Source of the DNA: an uncultured Lachnospiraceae bacterium
GTDB taxonomy: Bacteria > Bacillota > Clostridia > Lachnospirales > Lachnospiraceae
Direction of reading: 5' to 3'
NCBI GenBank assembly: GCA_910577115.1
Contig: CAJTMC010000010.1
Coordinates: 35,474 to 99,473 of the forward strand
DNA length: 64,000 nt
The position numbers were made by a program, and so were the translations under genes. Below are positions 51,519-60,407 of this stretch, one piece after another (the stretch's first letter is position 1; each line of letters begins with the position of its first letter). A model generated the notes under the pieces. The model was not told the DNA's origin. It searched no databases and was given only the letters and a program-made list of their open reading frames with translations.

Positions 51519-52640
51519 TTGGTATGGTATGAGGACGTGAAAAAAACATTTGCAGATTTGGTAAGCATCGATTCGCCGTCGCTCCATGAGGAGCAGATGG
51601 CGGAGCAGATTCAGAAACGATTTGCAGAGATTGGAATTGTTTTTTGGGAAGATGACAGCGTTCCCATAACCGGATCTACAACGGGAAATCTGTATGCTTA
51701 TGTAAAAGGGAACGGAAAAAAAGCGCCTGTTTTGCTGGCTGTGCATATGGATACGGTCATGCCCGCACATGGAAAAAAGGCAGTTTTCGAGGCGGATGGG
51801 ACGGTCAGAAGTGATGGAACAACAGTTCTTGGCGCGGACGATTTGGCAGGAGTGACAGAAATTTATCATGCGATGAAATATTTCCATGAAAAAAAGATTG
51901 CGCATCGCGACGTAGAGCTTTTATTTACTGTTGGGGAAGAGCTCTACTGCAAGGGCGCGAAGGCGTTTGATTATGGCAGGATCAAGTCGAAAAGCGCATA
52001 TGTTTTGGATTTGAGCGGAAGAATCGGAGATGCCGCTTATGCGGCGCCGACCATTCTCTCCTTTTGTGTTACTGTTGAAGGAAAGGCGGCACATGCGGGC
52101 TTTTGTCCGGAGGAGGGAAGAAACGCCATTTTGGCAGTGGCAAACGCTATTGCACAGTTGCCGCAGGGGCGAATTGATGACGTTACCACAGCCAATATCG
52201 GTATGATTTCCGGAGGGAGCGGCGTCAATATTGTTTCGGATCAATGTATGGTTCAGGGGGAGATCAGGAGCCTGAATCACGAAAATGCCGTTGCGCTTGC
52301 AAAGACATATCGGGAGCATTTTGAAAAAGCGGCGCAAGACTTGGGTGCATCTGCAAAATGGAAGGAAACGATTGATATTCAGGCGTATGAAACAAGCCTT
52401 GACAGTGATGTTGTGCGGGAATATGAAAAGGCGGCTGTCAGTGCGGGGGTGGAGCCAAAGCTTTTAAAGACCTTTGGCGGAAGTGACAACAATGTGTTTT
52501 TCCGGCATGGAATAGAAGGGCTTGTAGTTGCCTGTTCCATGAATAACGTGCATAGCTGCAAGGAATACGCGAATGTGTATGAGATGGTGACGGTGACGGA
52601 AATTTTGGTGCGGTTGCTGGCGGAGAATGAAGATTTATGA
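51519..52640 (+). CDS. M20-family metallopeptidase/deacylase (PepT-like)
   Basis: 373 residues from TTG 51519 behind AAGGAGA. Metal ligands are visible in LLAVHMDTV (His76, Asp78), LGADDLAG (bridging Asp), TVGEELYCKG (catalytic Glu pair) and a C-terminal NVHS. A dimerisation insert (AAHAGFCPEEGRNAI) is present. PepT-like members cut tripeptides; M20 relatives in B. subtilis salvage operons deacetylate N-acetyl-S-substituted cysteines. Last gene of the importer operon, followed by a terminator. Confidence 0.88.
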   Translation: MVWYEDVKKTFADLVSIDSPSLHEEQMAEQIQKRFAEIGIVFWEDDSVPITGSTTGNLYAYVKGNGKKAPVLLAVHMDTVMPAHGKKAVFEADGTVRSDGTTVLGADDLAGVTEIYHAMKYFHEKKIAHRDVELLFTVGEELYCKGAKAFDYGRIKSKSAYVLDLSGRIGDAAYAAPTILSFCVTVEGKAAHAGFCPEEGRNAILAVANAIAQLPQGRIDDVTTANIGMISGGSGVNIVSDQCMVQGEIRSLNHENAVALAKTYREHFEKAAQDLGASAKWKETIDIQAYETSLDSDVVREYEKAAVSAGVEPKLLKTFGGSDNNVFFRHGIEGLVVACSMNNVHSCKEYANVYEMVTVTEILVRLLAENEDL

Positions 52641-52727
52641 ATATAGGATTGCGTTTGCCGAGGGCGGCAGCGGTGGTGTAGCCGGATACAAAGGAAGCGC
52701 CAAGCGTATAAACGATAAATATAATGT

Positions 52728-52766
52728 AAAGGGGAACGACTGTTTTTCAGATTGTTTCCCTTTTTT
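52728..52766 (+). terminator. Terminator of the sulfur/importer operon
   Basis: AAAGGGGAAC (52728-52737) pairs with GTTTCCCTTT (52754-52763) with one G-U, followed by a T-run to 52766. Confidence 0.8.
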
Positions 52767-52792
52767 GGCGCTTTTGCCAATAACTTACAAAT

Positions 52793-53353
52793 GTGGCAGC
52801 GACAGCAAACCCAAAGCATGGAATTTTAGGACTCTTAAACTATTATAACCTGACAGGCTATGAAATCATGGAAGTATTTCGGGACTCCCTAAACTTTTTC
52901 TGGAATGCCCAAACCAGCCAAATTTACAGGGAGCTACAGGGACTTGAGCAAAAGGGCTGGGTTCAAAAGACTGTGGTCTTGCAGCAGGGAAAGCCGGACA
53001 AAAATCTCTTTTCCATTACACCGGAAGGGAAGGCGGAGCTGCTCTTGTGGCTGGCGCGTGATGAGTTTGGAACGGCTTCGAGAAATCCGTTACTGATGAA
53101 AGTATTTTTCATGGGAGAACGCAGCAGGGAGGAAAATATCCGCTATTTCGAACGACTGATAGAAGAACAGGAAACATTACTGGAAAGCCTGACGCCTGTG
53201 CCCGAATACATTGAAGCGTACAGTACATATTTAGATAACAAAGAAAAAGCGCTTTTTTGGCAGATGACGGTAGATTACGGCAGAAGGAACATGCAGATGT
53301 GTATTGATTGGGCGAAGGATTGCATCAAAAAATTGGAGGAAACCGACGAATGA
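52793..53353 (+). CDS. PadR-family transcription regulator
   Basis: 186 residues from GTG 52793; an in-frame stop just upstream forces this start although the ribosome site is weak. The winged helix is GILGLLNYYNLTGYEIMEVF and SLNFFWNAQTSQIYRELQGLEQKGWV; the C-terminal four-helix part contains YSTYLDNKEKALFWQMTVDYG. PadR proteins repress detoxification or efflux genes. The stop overlaps the next gene by 4 nt, so it likely controls that oxidoreductase. Confidence 0.88.
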   Translation: MAATANPKHGILGLLNYYNLTGYEIMEVFRDSLNFFWNAQTSQIYRELQGLEQKGWVQKTVVLQQGKPDKNLFSITPEGKAELLLWLARDEFGTASRNPLLMKVFFMGERSREENIRYFERLIEEQETLLESLTPVPEYIEAYSTYLDNKEKALFWQMTVDYGRRNMQMCIDWAKDCIKKLEETDE

Positions 53354-54999
53354 AAATATTAGTAATAAACGGCAGTCCAAAGGGATTGAAAAGCAATTCC
53401 TACAAGCTGGCGTCTGCCTTTTTGGACGGAATGCGGTCGGAAATGCAACGTACGGGGGAGGAAGTACAGACAGAAGAAATTTTGGTGAACCAAATGGAGA
53501 TAAAGCCTTGTTTAGGCTGCTTTTACTGTTGGAATAAAACGCCGGGAACCTGTTGTATACAAGATGATATGCAGCAGGTTATCGAAAAGCTTTTGTGGGC
53601 GGATGTCACCATATGGAGCTTTCCCCTTTATTATTATACAGTGCCGGGCAGACTAAAAACCCTGATTGACCGCCAGCTTCCTATGGAGCTTCCCTTTATG
53701 ACGCAGCGGGAGGACGGGATAGGCAACGGAGCGCATCCGCCGCGGTATGACATGAGCGGCAAGAAAACGGTGCTGATTTCCACCTGCGGTTTTTATACGG
53801 CGGAGGGAAATTATGACGGAGTGTACAGCCTGTTCGACCATATGTGCGGCAAAGAGCAGTATACGGCAATTTTCTGCGGACAGGGGGAATTGTTTCGCGT
53901 GCCGGAGCTTTCCCCCAAAACGCAGGAATATTTGGAGCATGTAAGAAACGCCGGCAGAGAGTATGTACAGGGCGGCATTTCGGAGGAAACGGTTCAGAAG
54001 TTAAAACAGCTACTGTTTCCGAAGGAAGTGTTTGAGCGCATGGCGGACGCTAGTTTGGGAATCACTCAGGAAATCGGGGAGAAAGAAACGGACGCACTGA
54101 TTTTTACCAGACAAATGGCAGCTTTGTACCAAAAGAGCAGCTATGCCGGCAGGGAGCAGGTGCTGGAACTGTATTATACGGATATAGAGGAACGCTATCA
54201 GATTGTCATGGGAAAAGAAGGCAGTGAAGTTCTGACGGATCATTTGAAAACTTACACGACAAGAATCGAAACGCCGATTACCGTTTGGCGTTCTATCGCG
54301 GCAGGGGAAATCCGCGGAGATGAGGCATTGATGAAACAGCTTTATAAAGTCAAGGGAGATTTTGACCTGATGATAAAGTGGGACAAGTATTTCGGTGGTG
54401 CAGATTCTGTTGGAGCAAGTGGGGAAAAGGGCGGGAAAACAGTAGGTATCCATGTACCTGACAAGGAAACGAATATGAATGTTTTGCTGATTCCCTGGAT
54501 TGTATTTTGGGTAGCGGCTCCGATAAACGGCTATTGGGGCGGGCTGGCGTGTATTGGCGCCTGTGTGCTGATGCAGCTTCTTTTTTACCGTCATAAAAAG
54601 ACAATCTATGACTTCCTGACCGGAGTAGTGGCAGTAGGATGCTCCATAACAGCCCTTTTGGGCGTGCCGGAGCGCATCGTCGTTCCGCTGTCGTATCTTG
54701 CATTCGGCATGATGTGGACGGCATCCTGTTTTGTAAAAATACCGCTTACCGCCCATTATTCCATGAATGCTTATGACGGGGAGAAGGCATTGGAAAATCC
54801 CTTGTTTATGAAAACCAACCGGATTCTGACACTGATGTGGGGGATTTTGTACCTGCTGACGCCCGTTTGGACTTATGCGATGATGGGAACGGACATTGGC
54901 TATCTGACAGGGGCAGTGAACTCGATACTTCCCTTTGCGCTGGGCATTTTCACTGGATGGTTCCAAAAGTGGTATCCGGCGAAAGTGGCGAGGGGATAA
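53350..54999 (+). CDS. Three-part fusion: FMN-dependent oxidoreductase, SCP2-like domain and four-TM tail
   Basis: 549 residues from ATG 53350 (ATGA overlap with padR). Residues 1-190 are a flavodoxin-like NAD(P)H-dependent FMN reductase (ILVINGSPKGLKSNSYKL, CLGCFYCWNKTPGTC). Residues about 250-365 resemble a small SCP2-type lipid-binding domain (ITVWRSIAAGEIRGDEALMK). The last 180 residues hold four or more TM segments. The fusion would place a reductase on the membrane face with a lipophilic-substrate carrier; quinone or xenobiotic reduction is a guess. Confidence 0.78.
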   Translation: MKILVINGSPKGLKSNSYKLASAFLDGMRSEMQRTGEEVQTEEILVNQMEIKPCLGCFYCWNKTPGTCCIQDDMQQVIEKLLWADVTIWSFPLYYYTVPGRLKTLIDRQLPMELPFMTQREDGIGNGAHPPRYDMSGKKTVLISTCGFYTAEGNYDGVYSLFDHMCGKEQYTAIFCGQGELFRVPELSPKTQEYLEHVRNAGREYVQGGISEETVQKLKQLLFPKEVFERMADASLGITQEIGEKETDALIFTRQMAALYQKSSYAGREQVLELYYTDIEERYQIVMGKEGSEVLTDHLKTYTTRIETPITVWRSIAAGEIRGDEALMKQLYKVKGDFDLMIKWDKYFGGADSVGASGEKGGKTVGIHVPDKETNMNVLLIPWIVFWVAAPINGYWGGLACIGACVLMQLLFYRHKKTIYDFLTGVVAVGCSITALLGVPERIVVPLSYLAFGMMWTASCFVKIPLTAHYSMNAYDGEKALENPLFMKTNRILTLMWGILYLLTPVWTYAMMGTDIGYLTGAVNSILPFALGIFTGWFQKWYPAKVARG

Positions 55000-55084
55000 A
55001 TGTGAAGATATTTTACAAGATTTTTTGAGACGGTTGCCTTATACTGAATGCAGGAAACAGATATAGGCACATGGGGAGAAAGCG

Positions 55085-55933
55085 ATGAGAAAAGAGCGTA
55101 AGACAATCGTATATGATCAGGAATTAAGGGTGGAAGCATACCGCTTTGAGGGAATGCGCCACCCTTTTCCCAACCACTTTCACGAACATTATGTGATTGG
55201 GCTTGTCGAGGGCGGACAGCGTGTTCTTTCCTGCAAAAATAAGGAATATACGATTGAGAAAGGCGGTATGATTCTTTTCAATCCGGGCGATAATCATGCC
55301 TGTGCGCAAAGCGATGGCGGGCGGTTTGACTATCGGGGACTGAATATCGGTAAAGAGGTTATGCTTGACTTTGCCGAAGAAGTGAGCGGACAGCGCAGGC
55401 TTCCTGTATTTCGTGAAAATGTCGTTTGGGACGACGAAGCAGCTTGCTGTCTGCGCCTGCTGCATGAGATGGTGATGCAGGAGATTGATGATTGGGGAAA
55501 AGAGGAAGCGATGCTGATTTTTCTTTCCATGCTGTTCCAAAACTACGGACAGGCGTTTGAAGACCACATTCCTGAGTGCAGGGAGGAGATTGAGAACGCT
55601 TGCGCATATATGGAACATCATTTTGCGGAGCGCCTTTCTTTGGCACAGATTTGTCATGCGATTGGCTTGAGCAAGTCAACACTGCTTCGCGCCTTTACAA
55701 AAACGAAGGGAATCACACCGTATCGCTATTTGGAAGCGATTCGCATTAACGAGGCAAAAAAGCTGCTGTGTCAGGGCGTGCCACCTGCCGATGCCGCTGT
55801 CCAAACCGGATTTACGGATCAAAGCCATTTTACCAATTATTTCAGCAGTTTTACGGGACTGACTCCCGGCGGATATCGCGAAATATTTGTTTCTGCAAAT
55901 AAGGTTGACCGAAAGCGGAACGAAGAAGAATGA
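55085..55933 (+). CDS. AraC-family regulator with cupin sensor
   Basis: 282 residues. N-terminal cupin (about 15-95) with PFPNHFHEHYVIGLVEGGQR and FNPGDNHAC; C-terminal double HTH (about 185-280) with LSLAQICHAIGLSKSTLLRAFTKTKGITPYRYL and AAVQTGFTDQSHFTNYFSSFTGLTPGGYR. Such regulators usually activate a neighbouring gene on binding a small molecule. Co-transcribed with the DUF2000 gene 15 nt downstream. Confidence 0.92.
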   Translation: MRKERKTIVYDQELRVEAYRFEGMRHPFPNHFHEHYVIGLVEGGQRVLSCKNKEYTIEKGGMILFNPGDNHACAQSDGGRFDYRGLNIGKEVMLDFAEEVSGQRRLPVFRENVVWDDEAACCLRLLHEMVMQEIDDWGKEEAMLIFLSMLFQNYGQAFEDHIPECREEIENACAYMEHHFAERLSLAQICHAIGLSKSTLLRAFTKTKGITPYRYLEAIRINEAKKLLCQGVPPADAAVQTGFTDQSHFTNYFSSFTGLTPGGYREIFVSANKVDRKRNEEE

Positions 55934-55947
55934 GGAGGAAAACAGAC

Positions 55948-56370
55948 ATGGACGTACAGAATGAGAAATGCATTATGATTATTGATGAAAATCTGCCTTT
56001 GGGAATGGCGGCGAATACGGCAGCGATTATGGGAATCAGCTTGGGGAAGGAAATGCCGGAGGTTGTCGGCAAAGATGTATTTGACCGGTCAGGCAATCGG
56101 CATTTGGGGATTATTGAATTTCCGGTGCCGATTTTAAAGGGAAACGCTGAGATGATGCAGACCATCAGAAAAAGGCTGTATGAACCGGAGTTTTCGGATT
56201 TGTATGTTGTTGACTTCTCGGACTTGGCGCAAGGGTGCAAGACGTATGATGCGTTTGTTGAAAAAATGACATTCGTGTCAGAAACGGAGCTGCGGTATTT
56301 GGGAATTGGGATATGTGGGGAGAAGAAGAAAGTGAATAAACTGACGGGGAGTATGGGGTTGCTGCGGTAA
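55948..56370 (+). CDS. DUF2000 protein
   Basis: 140 residues from ATG 55948 behind GAGGAGG. KCIMIIDENLPLGMAANTAAIMGISLGKEMPEVVG is the DUF2000 opening, and DAFVEKMTFVSETELRYLGIGICGEKKKVNKLTG its end. The fold is related to peptidyl-tRNA hydrolase-like proteins, but activity is unknown. Often found next to AraC-type regulators, as here. A terminator follows. Confidence 0.85.
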   Translation: MDVQNEKCIMIIDENLPLGMAANTAAIMGISLGKEMPEVVGKDVFDRSGNRHLGIIEFPVPILKGNAEMMQTIRKRLYEPEFSDLYVVDFSDLAQGCKTYDAFVEKMTFVSETELRYLGIGICGEKKKVNKLTGSMGLLR

Positions 56371-56383
56371 GAAATGAAAAATT

Positions 56384-56424
56384 ATGCAAATCTAAAATGA
56401 ATTTTTGGATTTGCATATTTTTTT
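56384..56424 (+). terminator. Terminator after the AraC-DUF2000 pair
   Basis: ATGCAAATCTAAAA (56384-56397) pairs with TTTTGGATTTGCAT (56403-56416) with one G-U, followed by a run of T. Confidence 0.9.
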
Positions 56425-56464
56425 GTCTTGTGATATACTTTGCTTAATTCTTTAGCAGGAGAGG

Positions 56465-57706
56465 ATGCATATGTATTATAACCGGATATTGGAACAGACA
56501 ATTATAAAGACAAGTAAAACATTTCCGGTAGTGCTTGTGACAGGACCACGTCAGGTTGGAAAGACGACGCTGCTTACAAAGATGGCGGAAGAAAGCAGAA
56601 CGATTGTGTCTTTGGATAATCCGACAGTGCGCGGATTGGCAAAAGAGGATCCGGAACTTTTTTTGCAGCGATATAAGCCGCCTGTCTTGATTGACGAAGT
56701 TCAATATGCGCCAGAGTTGTTCCCTTATATCAAAATGTATGTGGATAAACATAAGAATAGCGGAGATTTTTGGCTGACAGGCTCACAGGCGTTTCAGATG
56801 ATGGAGAATATAACGGAGTCGCTTGCCGGAAGAGTAGGAATTGTGCGCTTAAACGGTTTATCAAACGCAGAGATACAACAGACCTTTCATAAAGAATTTG
56901 TCGTTGATATGGAGCAGCTAATCAAACGCAGGGAGTCCAGTAAGGAAATGGATGCGGCAGAGGTGTTCCACAGAATTTATAAGGGCTCTATGCCGAGATT
57001 ATATGAAAATACGGAAGTTGACCTTGAACAATATTATGAGTCTTATATTGAAACTTATATTACAAGGGACATCAAGGAGCTTACGAAGGTTTCGGACGAA
57101 CTGCTGTTTTTAAATTTTGTCCGCGCGGTTGCAGCAAGGACTGCGTCGAACGTAAATTTTACAGAGCTTGCCGATGAGGTGGGGATTTCTGCGCCTACGG
57201 CAAAACAATGGTTGTCATTGTTGGTGACATCAGGGATTGTTTTGTTCATACAGCCGTTTTCCAATAATGCACTTCATCGTATTATCAAGACACCCAGAAT
57301 GTATTTTATGGATACCGGACTCTGTGCATATCTTACAGGCTGGAATTCACCGGAAGCCTTAGAACGCGGGGCGATGAACGGGGCATTTTTTGAAACATGG
57401 GTGGTGACGGAGATTTATAAGAGCTATACAAATGTGGGAAAGAATCCGCCCTTGTACTTTTATCGTGACAGCAACAATAAAGAGATTGATTTGCTGATTT
57501 ATCAAAATGGTACATTGTATCCGGTAGAGATAAAGAAAGCAACGCAGCCAAAGAATGCCACAAAGAATTTTGCGGTGCTAAAGAAGTTTGCAGATGATGC
57601 AAATGGTCAAAAAGCATTCGCTGGAAATGGTGCGGTAATTTGTCTTGCCTCGGACGTGATTCCGATTGACAGGATGAATTGCTATGTGCCGGCGTGGGTG
57701 GTGTGA
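56465..57706 (+). CDS. AAA_14/DUF4143 ATPase
   Basis: 413 residues. Walker A VTGPRQVGKTTLL (about 24-36), Walker B VLIDEVQYAPELF, sensor WLTGSQAF, then the DUF4143 region with YIETYITRDIKELTKV, RTASNVNFTELADEVGISAPTAKQWLSLL (winged helix) and YFMDTGLCAYLTGW, and a C-terminal KEIDLLIY...VEIKKA nuclease-like motif. Such ATPases are numerous in anaerobes; some are proposed to act in defence or as toxin-like modules. Monocistronic with GGAGAGG near the start. Confidence 0.88.
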   Translation: MHMYYNRILEQTIIKTSKTFPVVLVTGPRQVGKTTLLTKMAEESRTIVSLDNPTVRGLAKEDPELFLQRYKPPVLIDEVQYAPELFPYIKMYVDKHKNSGDFWLTGSQAFQMMENITESLAGRVGIVRLNGLSNAEIQQTFHKEFVVDMEQLIKRRESSKEMDAAEVFHRIYKGSMPRLYENTEVDLEQYYESYIETYITRDIKELTKVSDELLFLNFVRAVAARTASNVNFTELADEVGISAPTAKQWLSLLVTSGIVLFIQPFSNNALHRIIKTPRMYFMDTGLCAYLTGWNSPEALERGAMNGAFFETWVVTEIYKSYTNVGKNPPLYFYRDSNNKEIDLLIYQNGTLYPVEIKKATQPKNATKNFAVLKKFADDANGQKAFAGNGAVICLASDVIPIDRMNCYVPAWVV

Positions 57707-57782
57707 AAAGGGAATATTATCTGATAAATGTTTGAACTTAGACTGTCAAATTAAGAATAAAAGCACGAACAGGAGGCACATA

Positions 57783-58220
57783 ATGAATAAGTATGAATTT
57801 TTCTGGAAAACAATGGAACGATGTGACTGGTCGAACGAGGGAGATGACGACAAAGTACTTATGCCGGTTGTTAAATATTTGTCAAAACAGGACGACAATG
57901 CGATTTTTGAATTTGATGATTTGATGTCGGAGCTATTATACGGTTTAGATACAAAAAAACTGGCTGACCAATGTCAAAAAGCAGATCCTTACATGAGCGA
58001 CGACACATTTTTATACTCAAGATGTGTTGCTCTCATAAATGGATCGGAATACTATGAAAAAGCGAAAAACGGAAAAAAGAAAGAAATATGGGACATGGAG
58101 TTCGAAGCTCTTCTCTATATCCCTCAAAGAGCATGGGCAATCAAGCACAAAAAAACGGAAGAAGAATACCCGCATTTATCGCCGTTAAGTTATGAAACCG
58201 GCAGCAACACAGAGGGCTGA
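57783..58220 (+). CDS. DUF4240 protein
   Basis: 145 residues from ATG 57783 behind AGGAGG. EFFWKTMERCDWSNEGDDDKVLMPVVKYLSKQ and IFEFDDLMSELLYGLDTKKLA are the DUF4240 pattern; DTFLYSRCVALINGSEYYE follows. Cytosolic, acidic. DUF4240 proteins are frequently found as putative immunity proteins. No toxin gene is adjacent. Confidence 0.8.
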   Translation: MNKYEFFWKTMERCDWSNEGDDDKVLMPVVKYLSKQDDNAIFEFDDLMSELLYGLDTKKLADQCQKADPYMSDDTFLYSRCVALINGSEYYEKAKNGKKKEIWDMEFEALLYIPQRAWAIKHKKTEEEYPHLSPLSYETGSNTEG

Positions 58221-58306
58221 AAATGAGCAATACAAAATAAAGGTATGAAAGTTTTGTAAACGCATATTTATATAGTTTTCCAAAATAAAGTATGAAAGGA
58301 ACAGAA

Positions 58307-58789
58307 ATGAATATCAAAATACTGCCTGCATATCATTCTCCAAAGGAGGTAGCCGCGCTGTTTTCCGAGTATACAAATATGCTAATCGAAGGCGATGCGT
58401 CTTTTCAGAAGTATTTAGAAATCCAAAATTATGACGCAGAATTAGAGCATTTGGAAACAAAATACGGACAACCTTACGGGAGATTATACATAGCATACTG
58501 CGACGAAAAATTAGCAGGATGTATCGGATTACGAAAAATTGACGAACAAGACTGTGAAATGAAGCGTCTTTATGTCAGACCTGAATTTCGCGGGAAACGA
58601 ATCGGCAACCGGCTTGTCCAAAAGATTATTGATGATGCAAAACAAATCGGCTACACGCATATGCTGTTGGACACACTGCCGTTTTTACACAGCGCTATTC
58701 ATATGTACAAACAATACGGCTTTTATGAAATTCCAAGCTACAATGACAGTCCGATGGATACTTCGATTTATATGCGGTTGGATTTATAG
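58307..58789 (+). CDS. GNAT-family N-acetyltransferase
   Basis: 160 residues from ATG 58307 (AAGGAAC ahead). KLAGCIGLRKIDEQDCEMKRLYVRPEFRGKRIGNRLVQKIIDDAKQIG covers the acetyl-CoA site and MYKQYGFYEIPSY the C-terminal motif. This subtype is common and unassigned. A weak stem (58876-58902) follows. Confidence 0.87.
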   Translation: MNIKILPAYHSPKEVAALFSEYTNMLIEGDASFQKYLEIQNYDAELEHLETKYGQPYGRLYIAYCDEKLAGCIGLRKIDEQDCEMKRLYVRPEFRGKRIGNRLVQKIIDDAKQIGYTHMLLDTLPFLHSAIHMYKQYGFYEIPSYNDSPMDTSIYMRLDL

Positions 58790-58875
58790 GGATAAGCAGA
58801 CTAAACATATCGCTATAAGTTATACTTATAGCAATATTAGACAGAATATAGAATAGTTTTATCTTTGTTCAAAAT

Positions 58876-58902
58876 ACCGCAGGAAGTGATTTCCCTGCGG
58901 TT
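58876..58902. terminator. Possible bidirectional terminator
   Basis: ACCGCAGGAA and TTCCCTGCGGT pair with one bulge and a 4-nt loop; the T-run is short. It lies between convergent genes. Confidence 0.5.
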
Positions 58903-58952
58903 TCTGAAACTATAAAACGCCTACTTTATTTTGAAGTTTAAAACTTTTTATC

Positions 58953-59204
58953 CTAAACATCGCCTAGGTATATCCACTCAGTCAACCAAGTATCAGTGGA
59001 AGAATTATAAAGCCGTTTATATTTTTTACCATTTTCAATTTTATATACCCATTCTATAATATCAGATCTAGGGGTAACAGAATTTTCAATTTGTTCTACT
59101 GAGCAACTTGGACTAGAAGCAGATACGGTGATTGCAGGTTGCAGGGGACACACAGATAATGTTAAAACAAATGTTGCAGCCAAAATAGCTTTTTTAGTTT
59201 TCAT
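58953..59204 (-). CDS. Small secreted peptide downstream of the M56 sensor
   Basis: 83 residues. A signal peptide (about 1-30, ending VSA) precedes a mature part of about 50 residues with the aromatic, repetitive end RSDIIEWVYKIENGKKYKRL then YNSSTDTWLTEWIYL. AAAGGAGAA precedes the ATG. Its start overlaps the M56 gene end by 11 nt, so the two are translated together. I know of similar W/Y-rich short exported peptides in Lachnospiraceae but no function. It may be a substrate, signal or effector for the M56 protein. Confidence 0.7.
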   Translation of the reverse strand: MKTKKAILAATFVLTLSVCPLQPAITVSASSPSCSVEQIENSVTPRSDIIEWVYKIENGKKYKRLYNSSTDTWLTEWIYLGDV

Positions 59205-60378
59205 GAATTAATTCTCCTTTTTCATTATATATTTTTATCCCATTGGGATAACCTTCTAGAGAGTCAACTGTTTCAAAATACATACCATTGATATAAACTT
59301 CATAATGGAATGCATCATCTTGAATAAAATAGGTGTTGTCTGCGTTGGGAACAACCACCGACTCATCAACAAATTGTGTTCGATGATAATTAGCTTCCAA
59401 GATAAAGAAATAGGATGCAAAGTAAATACCTGCCATGAGAACTGTTAGTATGATGCTGGTGAATATCTTTTTAGGCATTGCAAAATCCTGCAGTAACATG
59501 ATTAAACGCCTTTTAAAATCTTTGTCCTGCGATTGTACTAAGTAACAAGACTCTTTTTTGAGAAAATCAGACATTTGTTGTGAAGAATGATTTAAAGAAT
59601 TTCTTTTCATATCAATCAAGCATTGTGCATACTTATCTGTAATATCATTTTCATTATGTGTGATTATCTCATCAACATGCATTTCCAACAGCGTATTAGT
59701 TTGTTTATACAGTATGATGAATGCAGGATTCCACCAATATACAATCGAAAAGAGACGGATAATGCTTTTTATCAGAAAATCATGGTGAAAATGATGCATT
59801 GCTTCATGGCATAGAACATAGTACAAATTATCTTCCGAAATGGATAAATTATTTGGCAGTATGATGTATGGATGTTTCAAACCATATATCATAGGAATAT
59901 TCATATTAGGCAGCTCCATAACACGGAAATCATTCTTTTTGTTGTGCTGCATACATATCGTATCTAATATTGTTTTGTATTTTATGTCTTTTGTTCGATC
60001 CTGTCCATATTTTAAGATATAGTCCTTAACCCGACAATATTTATTAATGTATCGAACAGAATGAAATATAGTGCCAATAATCCATATTATTACAAAAAGG
60101 TTCCAAAAAGAAACGGTTGTATTCAAAATCTGTATTTGAGGTTTTCGAAAGAGCGTTACAATTTTAGACAACATCGGGGATAGCGGAACATTCGTAGTAA
60201 ACGGAAATTCAAAGGGAAAAATTAGTCGAATAACCGTTAATCCAACAAGAACCCCCAATAACTTATATCCGGCACAAGCCAACGTATTATCATTATGAAA
60301 AACAATAGCAATCAGACCAACAAGAATACTGCTGGTTATTAGTGCCATAAGTACAGTTGAAAATGAAAAGCTCAGCAT
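59194..60378 (-). CDS. BlaR1/MecR1-like M56 membrane metallopeptidase
   Basis: 394 residues. Four TM segments; the zinc motif HEAMHH (HExxH, about 190-194) lies in the cytosolic loop LYYVLCHEAMHHFHHDFLIK. The C-terminal extracellular part (about 330-394) is short, with no penicillin-binding domain, so it is not a classical beta-lactam sensor. By family it should cleave itself and then the BlaI-type repressor encoded upstream. It is coupled to a secreted peptide gene. Confidence 0.88.
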   Translation of the reverse strand: MLSFSFSTVLMALITSSILVGLIAIVFHNDNTLACAGYKLLGVLVGLTVIRLIFPFEFPFTTNVPLSPMLSKIVTLFRKPQIQILNTTVSFWNLFVIIWIIGTIFHSVRYINKYCRVKDYILKYGQDRTKDIKYKTILDTICMQHNKKNDFRVMELPNMNIPMIYGLKHPYIILPNNLSISEDNLYYVLCHEAMHHFHHDFLIKSIIRLFSIVYWWNPAFIILYKQTNTLLEMHVDEIITHNENDITDKYAQCLIDMKRNSLNHSSQQMSDFLKKESCYLVQSQDKDFKRRLIMLLQDFAMPKKIFTSIILTVLMAGIYFASYFFILEANYHRTQFVDESVVVPNADNTYFIQDDAFHYEVYINGMYFETVDSLEGYPNGIKIYNEKGELIHEN

Positions 60379-60407
60379 AACAATCCATTCCTTTTATCCG
60401 TTGTAAA

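Noticed and set aside
54010..54966. 318-codon minus-strand frame
   Set aside because: Long only because it lies antisense to the FMN-reductase fusion gene; composition is His/Arg/Gln-rich and unlike a real protein.
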